Below, in pieces: positions 6,603 through 13,184 of a DNA stretch of 13,184 nucleotides. The position numbers were made by a program, and so were the translations under genes. Positions within the stretch are counted from its first letter, which is position 1. Each line of letters begins with the position of its first letter. Source of the stretch: an uncultured Nostocoides sp. (GTDB taxonomy: Bacteria > Actinomycetota > Actinomycetes > Actinomycetales > Dermatophilaceae); NCBI GenBank assembly GCA_936931335.1, contig CAKZIH010000294.1, positions 1-13,184 on the forward strand, given 5' to 3'. The notes below the pieces were generated by a model. It made no database searches and was not told the DNA's origin. It saw only the letters and a program-made list of their open reading frames with translations.

Positions 6603-7286
6603 GTGAGTTTCCCGCAATCCGCTACGCACGAGCGGCTGCTGATCGTCAGTGATGTCGACTCCACCTTCATCGGCCAGGAGGTCATCGACCTCATCGCCGA
6701 GCGGGCCGGCACCGGCGCCGAGGTGGCGGCGATCACCGCGTCGGCGATGGCCGGGCAGCTCGACTTCGCCGCCAGCCTGCGGGCGCGGGTCGCCACCCTG
6801 GCTGGCACCCCGATCGGCGTGCTGGCGGAGGTCCGTGAGCTGGTCACCCTGACCCCGGGGGTCCCCGAGCTGCTCGCCTGGGCGGCCCGCTGCGGACACG
6901 TCATGGGCCTGGTGTCCGGGGGTTTTCACGAGATCATCGACCCGATCGCGGCCCCGCTGGGCATCCGGTATGTGCGTGCCAACCGCTTCGCCACCGACGG
7001 CGAGGTGCTCACCGGCGAGGTGGATGGCCCGATCGTCGACCGGCTCGGCAAGCGTGCGGCGTTGGAGGAGTTCGCGGCGCTGGAGGGTCTGCCGATCGCG
7101 GCGACCGTGGCCATCGGGGATGGCGCGAACGACCTGGACATGCTCGCCCGGGCCGGCATCAGCGTGGCCTTCGGCGATCGCCAACTGGTGCAGGAGCAGT
7201 GCGACCTGGTGCTGCGCAGCCACCGGCTCGATGAACTCATCCCGTTGCTGGACCGGCGCCCGGGCGCCACCGACCCCGAGCACTAG
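6603..7286 (+). CDS. serB: Phosphoserine phosphatase (HAD family), short form without ACT domains
   Basis: 227 residues from a GTG start. It hydrolyses O-phosphoserine to serine, the last step of the phosphorylated serine pathway. HAD motif I is SDVDST, with nucleophile D17 and acid/base D19. The SerB cap signature follows as AMAGQLDFAASLRARVATLAG (about 48-68). Motif II is VSGGFHEIID, and motifs III/IV are the K in DRLGKRAALEEF and GDGANDLDM. All catalytic residues are present. It is just the catalytic domain; mycobacterial SerB2 carries two extra N-terminal ACT domains, so serine feedback through ACT is not expected here. It is separated from cphB by only 9 bases, and its TAG stop forms part of the likely cphB -10 box. 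A generic HAD phosphatase is possible, but the cap motif makes SerB the best call. Confidence 0.9.
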   Translation: MSFPQSATHERLLIVSDVDSTFIGQEVIDLIAERAGTGAEVAAITASAMAGQLDFAASLRARVATLAGTPIGVLAEVRELVTLTPGVPELLAWAARCGHVMGLVSGGFHEIIDPIAAPLGIRYVRANRFATDGEVLTGEVDGPIVDRLGKRAALEEFAALEGLPIAATVAIGDGANDLDMLARAGISVAFGDRQLVQEQCDLVLRSHRLDELIPLLDRRPGATDPEH

Positions 7287-7289
7287 GCT
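7284..7289 (+). promoter_or_regulatory. Putative internal -10 box of cphB built on the serB stop codon
   Basis: TAGGCT starts with the TAG stop of serB and ends 6 bases before the cphB ATG at 7296. It fits TAnnnT. A weak AGG at the same place could also act as a poor ribosome site in a serB-cphB message, so both read-through and an internal leaderless start are possible. Confidence 0.45.
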
Positions 7290-7295
7290 GGCCCA

Positions 7296-8156
7296 ATGCC
7301 CGCTGAACCGACGACCAAACTCCTGATCATCGGCGGAGCCGAAGATCGGCTCGGCAAGGCGCGGATTCTGCGTCGCTTCGTCAAGCTCGCCGGCGGCAAG
7401 GCCGCCAAGATCGTGGTCATCCCCACCGCCTCGTCCTTCCAGGATGAAGTCGTGGAGGCCTACACGGAGGTCTTCGGCCGGCACGGGGCTGCGGTGAGCG
7501 CGGTGGTCAACCCGGCCAGCCGCGTGGAGGCCGAGAATCCGGCGCTGGTGGCCGCCCTGGACGAAGCGACCGGAATCTTCATGTCCGGGGGCAACCAGCT
7601 CAAGCTCAGCCAACTCTTCACCGGCACTCCCGCCGGGGACGCCATCCTGCGCGCCCGCGACCGGGGCGCGGTCATCGGCGGCACCTCGGCCGGTGCCTCG
7701 ATCATGAGCGAGTTCATGATCTCCCTGGGCGACGAGGGAGTCACCCCGCGCCAGCGCACCACCCAACTCACCCATGGCCTGGCGCTGCTGCGCGGGGTCA
7801 TCGTGGACCAGCACTTCGGTCAGCGTCAGCGGTATGGCCGGTTGATGTCGATCGTGGCCAGCTCGCCCAATCTCATCGGCATCGGGATCGACGAGGACAC
7901 GGCGCTGGAAGTCAGCGACAGCCGCACCTTCACCGTCATCGGCAAGGGTGCAGCATACGTCCTGGACTGCCGGCGCGCGGTGACCGACGCGCCCGAGGCG
8001 CGCACCGGTGCCCCCCTGCTGGTTTCCGGGGCGGTCGTGCATTCACTGCCCGCCGGCTCCACCTTCGATCTGGAAAAGCTCATGCTGGTCGATTTCGTCG
8101 AACAGCATCCAGATGTGGGAATCTCGGTGACCGTCGCCGCGTCTTCCCGTCCCTGA
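7296..8156 (+). CDS. cphB: Cyanophycinase (peptidase S51)
   Basis: 286 residues. It cleaves cyanophycin (poly-Asp backbone with Arg on the beta-carboxyls) into beta-Asp-Arg dipeptides. The nucleophile elbow GGTSAGAS puts the catalytic serine at S131. FMSGGNQLKLSQLF around Q101 and VDQHFGQRQRYGRL at 170-183 (D171, Q172, R177, R179, R182) match, within one position, the active-site and substrate-binding residues I recall for Synechocystis cyanophycinase (S132, Q101, D172, Q173, R178, R180, R183). The protein has no signal peptide, so it is the intracellular recycling type, not the secreted CphE form. It precedes cphA by 40 bases, so polymer synthesis and mobilisation are encoded together. The isoaspartyl dipeptidase needed to finish breakdown is not in the window. 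Confidence 0.96.
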   Translation: MPAEPTTKLLIIGGAEDRLGKARILRRFVKLAGGKAAKIVVIPTASSFQDEVVEAYTEVFGRHGAAVSAVVNPASRVEAENPALVAALDEATGIFMSGGNQLKLSQLFTGTPAGDAILRARDRGAVIGGTSAGASIMSEFMISLGDEGVTPRQRTTQLTHGLALLRGVIVDQHFGQRQRYGRLMSIVASSPNLIGIGIDEDTALEVSDSRTFTVIGKGAAYVLDCRRAVTDAPEARTGAPLLVSGAVVHSLPAGSTFDLEKLMLVDFVEQHPDVGISVTVAASSRP

Positions 8157-8182
8157 CCCGCCAAACGCCTCGTCGCAGCCCT

Positions 8183-8187
8183 AGGAG
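8183..8187 (+). promoter_or_regulatory. Shine-Dalgarno site of cphA
   Basis: AGGAG lies 9 bases before the ATG at 8197. Unlike the other plus-strand genes here, cphA has a normal ribosome site and no TAnnnT box at leaderless spacing, which supports its being a downstream gene of a cphB-cphA message. Confidence 0.65.
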
Positions 8188-8196
8188 CAGCCAAAG

Positions 8197-11019
8197 ATGT
8201 CCTCCCAGCGTCCGACCCCCACTGGCCCGCTCGCTCCTGACCTGAGGATCGTCAAGGAGCAGGTCTACCGCGGCGGCAATATCTGGTCCTATCACCCGTC
8301 CATCCACCTGATCGTGGATCTCGGTGTGCTGGAGGGATATCCGAGCAACGAGATCCCCGGTTTCGCCGACCGGCTGTTGGAAATGGTGCCGGGGCTGGCC
8401 CGGCATACCTGCTCCCGGGGTCACGAAGGCGGCTTCGGTGACCGGCTGCGTGAGGGCACCTGGATGGGGCACATCGCCGAACACATCGCGCTGCAACTGC
8501 AGCAGGAGGCGGGCCACGACCAGCGGCGCGGCAAGACCCGGTCCGTGCCGGGCAAGCCGGGCTTCTACAACGTGGTCTACGGCTACACCGACGAGGGCGT
8601 GGGTCTGTCCGCCGGCCGGCTCGCCGTGCGCCTGGTCAACCACCTCATCCAGCCGGACCCGGAGTTCGACTTCGAGCAGGAGATGGATGCCTTCCTCACC
8701 GGTGCCGAGCGGACCGCCTTCGGTCCGTCGACCGCGGCGATCCTCGAGGAAGCCGTCAGCCGGGATATCCCCCACATCCGGCTCAATTCCGCGTCGCTGG
8801 TCCAGCTCGGCCAGGGCGTCTACGCCCAGCGCATTCGCGCGACCATGACCTCCAAGACCGGGGCGCTGGCCGTCGACATCGCCAGCGACAAGGACCTGAC
8901 CACTAAGCTCCTCGGCTCCGCCGGTCTGCCCGTCCCCAAGCAGCAGACCGTGCGCACGGCCGACGGGGCGGTCGCCGCCGCCCGCGAGATCGGCTTCCCC
9001 GTGGTGGTCAAGCCGCTGGACGGCAACCACGGTCGCGGCGTGGTCCTCGACCTCAAATCCGACGAGGAAGTCCGGGCGGGCTTCGAGGTGGCGCGCGAGG
9101 AGTCCCGGCGCGGCTGGATCATCGTGGAATCGCTAATCACCGGCAAGGACTACCGCTGCCTCATCGTCGGCGGCCGGATGCAGGCCATCGCCGAGCGGGT
9201 GCCCGCGCATGTGGTCGGGGACGGGCAGCATACGGTCTCCGAACTGGTGGCCACCACCAATGCCGACCCCCGCCGCGGGGTGGGACATGAAAAGGTACTG
9301 ACCCGGATCAAGGTCGACGAGGCCGCGATCGCGCTGGTCGAGCAGCAGGGCTTCGCGATGGACGATGTGCCACCCGAAGGCACCATGGTCAAGCTCGCGC
9401 TCACCGGCAATATGTCCACCGGCGGCATCTCGGTGGACCGCACCTTCGACGCTCACCCAGACAATGTCGAGATCGCCGAGGAGGCTGCCCGGATGATCGG
9501 GCTGGATGTGGCCGGCATCGACTTCATCTGCCCGGACATCACCCAGCCGGTCCGCGAGACCGGCGGGGCGATCTGCGAGGTGAACGCGGCGCCGGGGTTC
9601 CGGATGCACACCCACCCGACCGTCGGCGAGCCGCAGTTCATCGCCAAGCCGGTGGTCGACCTGCTCTTCCCGCCGGGCGCCCCGTCGCGGGTGCCGATCA
9701 TCGCGGTGACCGGCACCAACGGCAAGACCACCACCTCGCGGATGATCGCCCATGTCATCAAGACCACCGGCAAGAAGGTGGGGATGACGTCCACCGACGG
9801 TGTGGTGATCGACGAACGCCTGGTCATCAAGGCGGACGCCTCGGGGCCGCGCTCCGCGCGGATGGTGCTGCAGAACCCCCGCGTCGAGGTCGCCGTGATG
9901 GAGGTGGCCCGCGGCGGGATCCTGCGCGAGGGCCTTGGCTATGACCGCAATGACATCGCCGTGGTCACCAATATCGCCCCCGACCACCTCGGTATGAAGG
10001 GCATCGACACCCTCGAACAGCTCGCCGATGTCAAGGCGGTCATCGTGGAAGCGGTGCCGCGCAACGGTTTTGCCGTGCTCAACGCCGACGACCCGTATGT
10101 GCGTGCCATGCGCAACCGCTGCTCCGGCAGCATCGTCTGGTACTCGCTGAAGGAGCCGGGCAGCCCGGAGCGGGAGTTCATCGACAAGCGACTGCGCCGG
10201 GGCGGCCGGGCCGTGGTGCTGGAGCAGACCGAGCGCGGCGACATGATCGTCATCAAGCACGGCACCCGCTCGATGCAGCTGGCCTGGACGCACCTGCTGC
10301 CGGCGACCTTCGGCGGGACGGCGATGTTCAATGTCGCCAACGCGATGGCCGCCGCCGGCGCCGCCTTCGCGGCCGGGGTGGGTCTGCACGAGATCCGCCA
10401 GGGTCTGCGGACCTTCACCACGAGTTACTACCTCTCCCCCGGGCGCATGAACCTGATCAACGTCCGCGGCGTGGAGACCATCGTTGACTACTGCCACAAT
10501 GCGCCGGCGATGGAGGTGCTGGGTCAATTCGTCGACCGGTATGCGGACAAGAAGGCCGCCACCGCCGAATGGGGCAAGATCAGCCGCATCGGGATGGTGG
10601 CCACCGCCGGCGATCGTCGCGATGAGGACATCATCGATCTGGGCCGGGTCGCGGCGAAGTATTTCGATGTCATTGTGGTCCGCGAGGACGAGCGTCTGCG
10701 CGGCCGGGCACCAGGTGAAGCCGCGGCCCTCATCGTCCAGGGTGCCAAGGAGGCCCGCGACGCCGGCGCCCGGGTCCGACAGATCGACACCGTGCTCGAC
10801 GAGGTGGCGTCCATGCGCAGTTGCCTGGCCCGGGCCAACCCCGGTGACATCGTGGTCCTCTGCGTGGACAGCCACGCCAAGGTGGTCGCCGAACTGGAGA
10901 CGCTGACCAACTCCGCTCAGGCCGGCTCGCAGGAGGCCGAGACCGGTGACCCCGATCTCGACCCCACCCTGCTGGAGTCCGAGGTGACGAAGGCCGCGGC
11001 CCCCGACCCGATCGGCTAA
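8197..11019 (+). CDS. cphA: Cyanophycin synthetase (CphA1 type)
   Basis: 940 residues, slightly longer than typical cyanobacterial CphA. It builds cyanophycin by alternately adding Asp to the backbone and Arg to the Asp side chain, one ATP each. Domains in order: an N domain (about 15-170) with YRGGNIWS and a H92-x-x-E95-H96 motif in EGTWMGHIAEHIALQLQ; an ATP-grasp domain (about 215-490) with KPLDGNHGRGV at 272-282 and the EVNAAPGFRMH metal/ATP motif; and a Mur-ligase domain (about 495-890) with P-loop TGTNGKTTT at 505-513, VARGGILREGLGY, NIAPDHLG, PGRMN and VDYCHN at 763-768. All motifs are intact, so a full polymerase is expected. The HxxEH site corresponds, as I recall, to the primer-generating hydrolase site reported in some CphA1 N domains. 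The tail after about 903 is acidic and looks disordered. It ends at a strong terminator. Confidence 0.97.
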   Translation: MSSQRPTPTGPLAPDLRIVKEQVYRGGNIWSYHPSIHLIVDLGVLEGYPSNEIPGFADRLLEMVPGLARHTCSRGHEGGFGDRLREGTWMGHIAEHIALQLQQEAGHDQRRGKTRSVPGKPGFYNVVYGYTDEGVGLSAGRLAVRLVNHLIQPDPEFDFEQEMDAFLTGAERTAFGPSTAAILEEAVSRDIPHIRLNSASLVQLGQGVYAQRIRATMTSKTGALAVDIASDKDLTTKLLGSAGLPVPKQQTVRTADGAVAAAREIGFPVVVKPLDGNHGRGVVLDLKSDEEVRAGFEVAREESRRGWIIVESLITGKDYRCLIVGGRMQAIAERVPAHVVGDGQHTVSELVATTNADPRRGVGHEKVLTRIKVDEAAIALVEQQGFAMDDVPPEGTMVKLALTGNMSTGGISVDRTFDAHPDNVEIAEEAARMIGLDVAGIDFICPDITQPVRETGGAICEVNAAPGFRMHTHPTVGEPQFIAKPVVDLLFPPGAPSRVPIIAVTGTNGKTTTSRMIAHVIKTTGKKVGMTSTDGVVIDERLVIKADASGPRSARMVLQNPRVEVAVMEVARGGILREGLGYDRNDIAVVTNIAPDHLGMKGIDTLEQLADVKAVIVEAVPRNGFAVLNADDPYVRAMRNRCSGSIVWYSLKEPGSPEREFIDKRLRRGGRAVVLEQTERGDMIVIKHGTRSMQLAWTHLLPATFGGTAMFNVANAMAAAGAAFAAGVGLHEIRQGLRTFTTSYYLSPGRMNLINVRGVETIVDYCHNAPAMEVLGQFVDRYADKKAATAEWGKISRIGMVATAGDRRDEDIIDLGRVAAKYFDVIVVREDERLRGRAPGEAAALIVQGAKEARDAGARVRQIDTVLDEVASMRSCLARANPGDIVVLCVDSHAKVVAELETLTNSAQAGSQEAETGDPDLDPTLLESEVTKAAAPDPIG

Positions 11020-11045
11020 AGCGGACGAGGAGCGACCCAGCAGAC

Positions 11046-11073
11046 GGTCGGCCCGGGGTTCCCCGGGCCGACC
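11046..11073. terminator. Perfect 13-bp palindromic terminator between cphA and the convergent Mur ligase
   Basis: Left arm GGTCGGCCCGGGG (11046-11058), TT, right arm CCCCGGGCCGACC (11061-11073); every base pairs, with the innermost pairs likely open as a loop. ATTTGG follows on the plus strand, a short T-rich step that favours termination of cphA. As a palindrome it can also fold in the opposite transcript. The rest of the 96-base gap (11020-11115) contains a weaker hairpin near 11084-11098 (TTGGCT, CCG, AGCCGA), next to the end of the minus-strand gene. Confidence 0.8.
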
Positions 11074-11115
11074 ATTTGGCTATTGGCTCCGAGCCGACAC
11101 GGTTCGCGCCCGCCC

Positions 11116-13184
11116 TCAGGGCTGGCGCGTATGCAACTCCTGCGCATACCGGGCCAAGGCCGCGCGATACCGCTGGGCGTCCTCATCGGTCGCGCGTGCC
11201 AGCAGGGCCTCGATTAGGTCCGCCACTACCCCCGCCGACACCCCGGTATCGAGCCGAGCGAGGGCCCGGAAGGCGATGATCGCGGCGCTCTCCGGACGCT
11301 CGGCGACGAGCCGGTCCAGCAGCTCGAGCGCCTCGGCCGACAGGCCCAGGTTGCGCAGGCTGGAGGCGAGTTGGATTCGGGCGCGGTGGCGATGCGGTTC
11401 GGTGAGGCCGGCGTCCAGAGCGGCCTGGTAGAGCGCCACCGCCTCGGCCTCGCGGCCGGCGGCGTCGAGGGCACCGGCATACTCGTAGGCCGCGCGGGCG
11501 TCCCCGATCTCGGTATGCAGCCCCGCCGCCTCGGCAATACGGGCCTCGTCGTCGGACAACTCCCAGAGGGCGTCGAAGTCGTCCTCCCGGTCGTGCTTGC
11601 CCTGGGCCGCGGCGACCTTGCGGCGGATGTGCGCGCTGTCGTCCGAGGTGGCGCCCTGGGCGAGCAGCCAGTCCACCATCGCCACCCGCTCTTCGTGGGT
11701 CATCACGGCAACGACGTCGCCCTGGGCAGCAATGCCGGCCAGGGCAACCAGGGCCACGCTCTCGCTGGCCAGGCTCTGGACCTCACCCAGCCCGGCGCGC
11801 GCCAGACCGGTGCCGAAGTGCTCCTCGAACTCGGCGGTGGTGCGCCCCCGCAGGTAGTGCTCCTTGTGCGCGATAACCACATGGTCGGCGCCCTTGCCGG
11901 CGATCTCACCGAGAGCAATGAGGATCTCGTCGGTCCGGTCCCCGGCCGTGCTCAACGCGAGCAGCACCCGCCCACCCGGCACGGTCAATCCCCGGGCGAC
12001 GTCCAGGAGCGCCTCCAGCCCAGCCTCGTTGTGGGCCAGATCGAGGATCACGGTCGCGCTGCCGCCGCTGACCGGCAGGGAGTAGATATTCATCCGGCCG
12101 GGGTTGTGCTGGTCGTCGGGGGCGAAGGTCCGCAGCCCCTGGGCCACCTGATCGGTGGGCAACCCCAGCGCCAAACCCGCGGCGGTGGCGGCCAGGACAT
12201 TGGCGATGTTGTGGACTGAGAGTCCAGACAGGGTCGCCGGCACATCGAGGAGCCGGACGATCCGCTCCGTGGTGTCGTCGGGATAGAGCACTGTCACATG
12301 CCCTTCGCGCAGGGTGATCGCACGACCCCCGGCATTGAGCGCCTCGCGCAGCGCCGGGGCGGCGGGGTCCAGGGCGAAGGCCCACGGGCGGCCCGGACTG
12401 CGGGTCCGCATCGCCCAGACGCGCGGGTCCTCGCCGTTGAGCACCACCCAGCCGGTCGGCTTGGTGATGGTGGTGACGATCGCCTTGACCTCGGCCAGCT
12501 GATCGAGGGTGTCGATCCCGTGCAGACCGAGGTGGTCGGCGGAGACATTGGTGACGACCGAGACGTCATTGGCGCTGACGCCCATCCCCTTGAGCAGTAG
12601 CCCGCCGCGGGCCGTCTCCAGGATGCCGACCTGCAAACCCGGGGTGTCCAGCACTGCGCGGGCCCCGGCCGGGCCGGAGTAGTCCCCCGGCTCGATGGTT
12701 TCGCCCATGACCACGACCCCGTCGGTGGAACTCCACGCGGTGGTGCGGCCCGCGGTCATACAGAGGTGGGCGAGCAGGCGGGTGGTCGTGGTCTTGCCAT
12801 TGGTCCCGGTCACCGAGGCGACCGGGATGCGCGGGGTCCGCACGGCCGGCGGGGCGCCGGCCGGAGCGTCGCGGATCGCTTCGGCCAAGGCGTTTACCTG
12901 CACGCGCGGGTCAGCGCCGGCCAACAGCGCGGCGAGCAGCGGGGCCAGACCGTCGCCGAGCACCTGGGCGCGGCCACGCGAACGCCATACGGCGGCAACG
13001 ATGACGCGATCTGCCGTCGCGCCGGTCCGGGCGCGCACCCCCACCCGCGCGATTCCGGAGGCGCGAGCGACCCGCCGGACCGTATGCCGGACCAGCCGGA
13101 CCAGGAAGGCCTGACGCTGTACCGAACCGGGCTTGCCCACCCGGGCCCGCAGCTCCAGGCCGGCGGCGAGCGCAGCCACCTGGT
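11116..13184 (-). CDS. CphA-like Mur ligase lacking ATP-grasp, with C-terminal TPR domain; 5' end outside window
   Basis: 688 residues are visible and the frame is open to the right edge; the start lies outside. Numbering from the Val codon at 13177-13179: residues about 1-88 resemble the end of a CphA N domain; 115-500 are a Mur ligase clearly paralogous to that of CphA; 525-560 are a charged linker; 561-687 are Ala/Leu-rich helical TPR-like repeats (AGALDAAGREAEAVALYQAAL, then IQLASSLRNLGLSAEALELL). Ligase motifs are intact: TGTNGKTTT at 124-132, SSTDGVVV, ETARGG at 188-193, VTNVSADHLGLHGIDTL, HNIAN at 323-327, NPGRMN and DLAHNEAG at 380-387. About 35 residues separate the N domain from the ligase, where CphA has over 300, so ATP-grasp is absent. 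It should ligate an amino acid to a carboxylate using ATP; the substrate is unknown. Its position facing cphA suggests a cyanophycin-related role, by inference only. Confidence 0.85.
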   Translation of the reverse strand, partial: QVAALAAGLELRARVGKPGSVQRQAFLVRLVRHTVRRVARASGIARVGVRARTGATADRVIVAAVWRSRGRAQVLGDGLAPLLAALLAGADPRVQVNALAEAIRDAPAGAPPAVRTPRIPVASVTGTNGKTTTTRLLAHLCMTAGRTTAWSSTDGVVVMGETIEPGDYSGPAGARAVLDTPGLQVGILETARGGLLLKGMGVSANDVSVVTNVSADHLGLHGIDTLDQLAEVKAIVTTITKPTGWVVLNGEDPRVWAMRTRSPGRPWAFALDPAAPALREALNAGGRAITLREGHVTVLYPDDTTERIVRLLDVPATLSGLSVHNIANVLAATAAGLALGLPTDQVAQGLRTFAPDDQHNPGRMNIYSLPVSGGSATVILDLAHNEAGLEALLDVARGLTVPGGRVLLALSTAGDRTDEILIALGEIAGKGADHVVIAHKEHYLRGRTTAEFEEHFGTGLARAGLGEVQSLASESVALVALAGIAAQGDVVAVMTHEERVAMVDWLLAQGATSDDSAHIRRKVAAAQGKHDREDDFDALWELSDDEARIAEAAGLHTEIGDARAAYEYAGALDAAGREAEAVALYQAALDAGLTEPHRHRARIQLASSLRNLGLSAEALELLDRLVAERPESAAIIAFRALARLDTGVSAGVVADLIEALLARATDEDAQRYRAALARYAQELHTRQP

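Noticed and set aside
5210..6652. A 480-codon plus-strand frame over glgC and into serB
   Set aside because: It is the shifted frame of glgC, very Arg/Gly/Pro-rich, with no recognisable motif.
6534..8042. A 502-codon minus-strand frame opposite serB and cphB
   Set aside because: Both plus-strand genes carry complete catalytic motifs; the antisense product has none.
9133..10875. A 580-codon open frame antisense to cphA
   Set aside because: It mirrors cphA codon for codon, is His/Asp/Arg-rich and low in complexity, and matches no family I recognise. Long antisense frames are expected in GC-rich genes.
11079..11089. Short direct repeat TTGGCTATTGGCT region as an attachment or regulatory site
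   Set aside because: Too short, no integrase or mobile gene nearby, and it overlaps a small hairpin.
11116..13184. Calling the right-edge gene murE or a second cphA
   Set aside because: It lacks ATP-grasp, so it is not cyanophycin synthetase. Its closest visible likeness is the CphA ligase half and not the peptidoglycan ligases, and it sits outside any cell-wall cluster.

Overview
The window is about 13.2 kb of GC-rich chromosome with densely packed genes. All of it is coding except nine gaps of 1 to 124 bases. The gene content points to an actinobacterium: a divergent glgM-like/glgC pair like the one in mycobacteria, an NfeD/SPFH pair like Rv1487/Rv1488, many GTG starts, and several genes that look leaderless behind TAnnnT -10 boxes. 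A Micrococcales-type host, for example a relative of storage-polymer-rich Intrasporangiaceae, is a guess from gene content only.

Layout from left to right. (1) Positions 1-2569, minus strand: an apparent three-gene operon of an orphan ABC ATPase, a short NfeD-like membrane protein and an SPFH/band-7 protein that runs off the left edge. (2) Positions 2610-3971, plus strand: an enteric-type N-acetylglutamate synthase (argA), the entry step of arginine synthesis, read divergently from the ABC gene across only 40 bases. (3) Positions 3973-5169 (minus) and 5271-6521 (plus): a GlgA/GlgM-type GT4 glucosyltransferase and glgC, divergent from a shared 101-base promoter region. (4) Positions 6603-11019, plus strand: serB, cphB (cyanophycinase) and cphA (cyanophycin synthetase), closely spaced. 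(5) Positions 11116-13184, minus strand, open at the right edge: a second CphA-like Mur ligase. It lacks the ATP-grasp domain and carries a TPR tail. It faces cphA tail to tail across a strong palindromic terminator.

Functionally the window groups reserve metabolism. ADP-glucose synthesis and its use for alpha-glucan (glgC, glgM) store carbon. Synthesis and breakdown of the Asp-Arg polymer cyanophycin (cphA, cphB) store nitrogen. ArgA feeds the arginine that cyanophycin consumes. SerB supplies serine and has no obvious tie beyond position.

The most unusual items are the ATP-grasp-less CphA paralogue fused to a TPR domain, whose N-domain hydrolase motif also looks degraded, and the run of six genes whose start codon lies 6-8 bases downstream of a TAnnnT box. 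No tRNA, rRNA, CRISPR array, insertion sequence or phage gene was seen. No gene-free stretch exceeds 124 bases.
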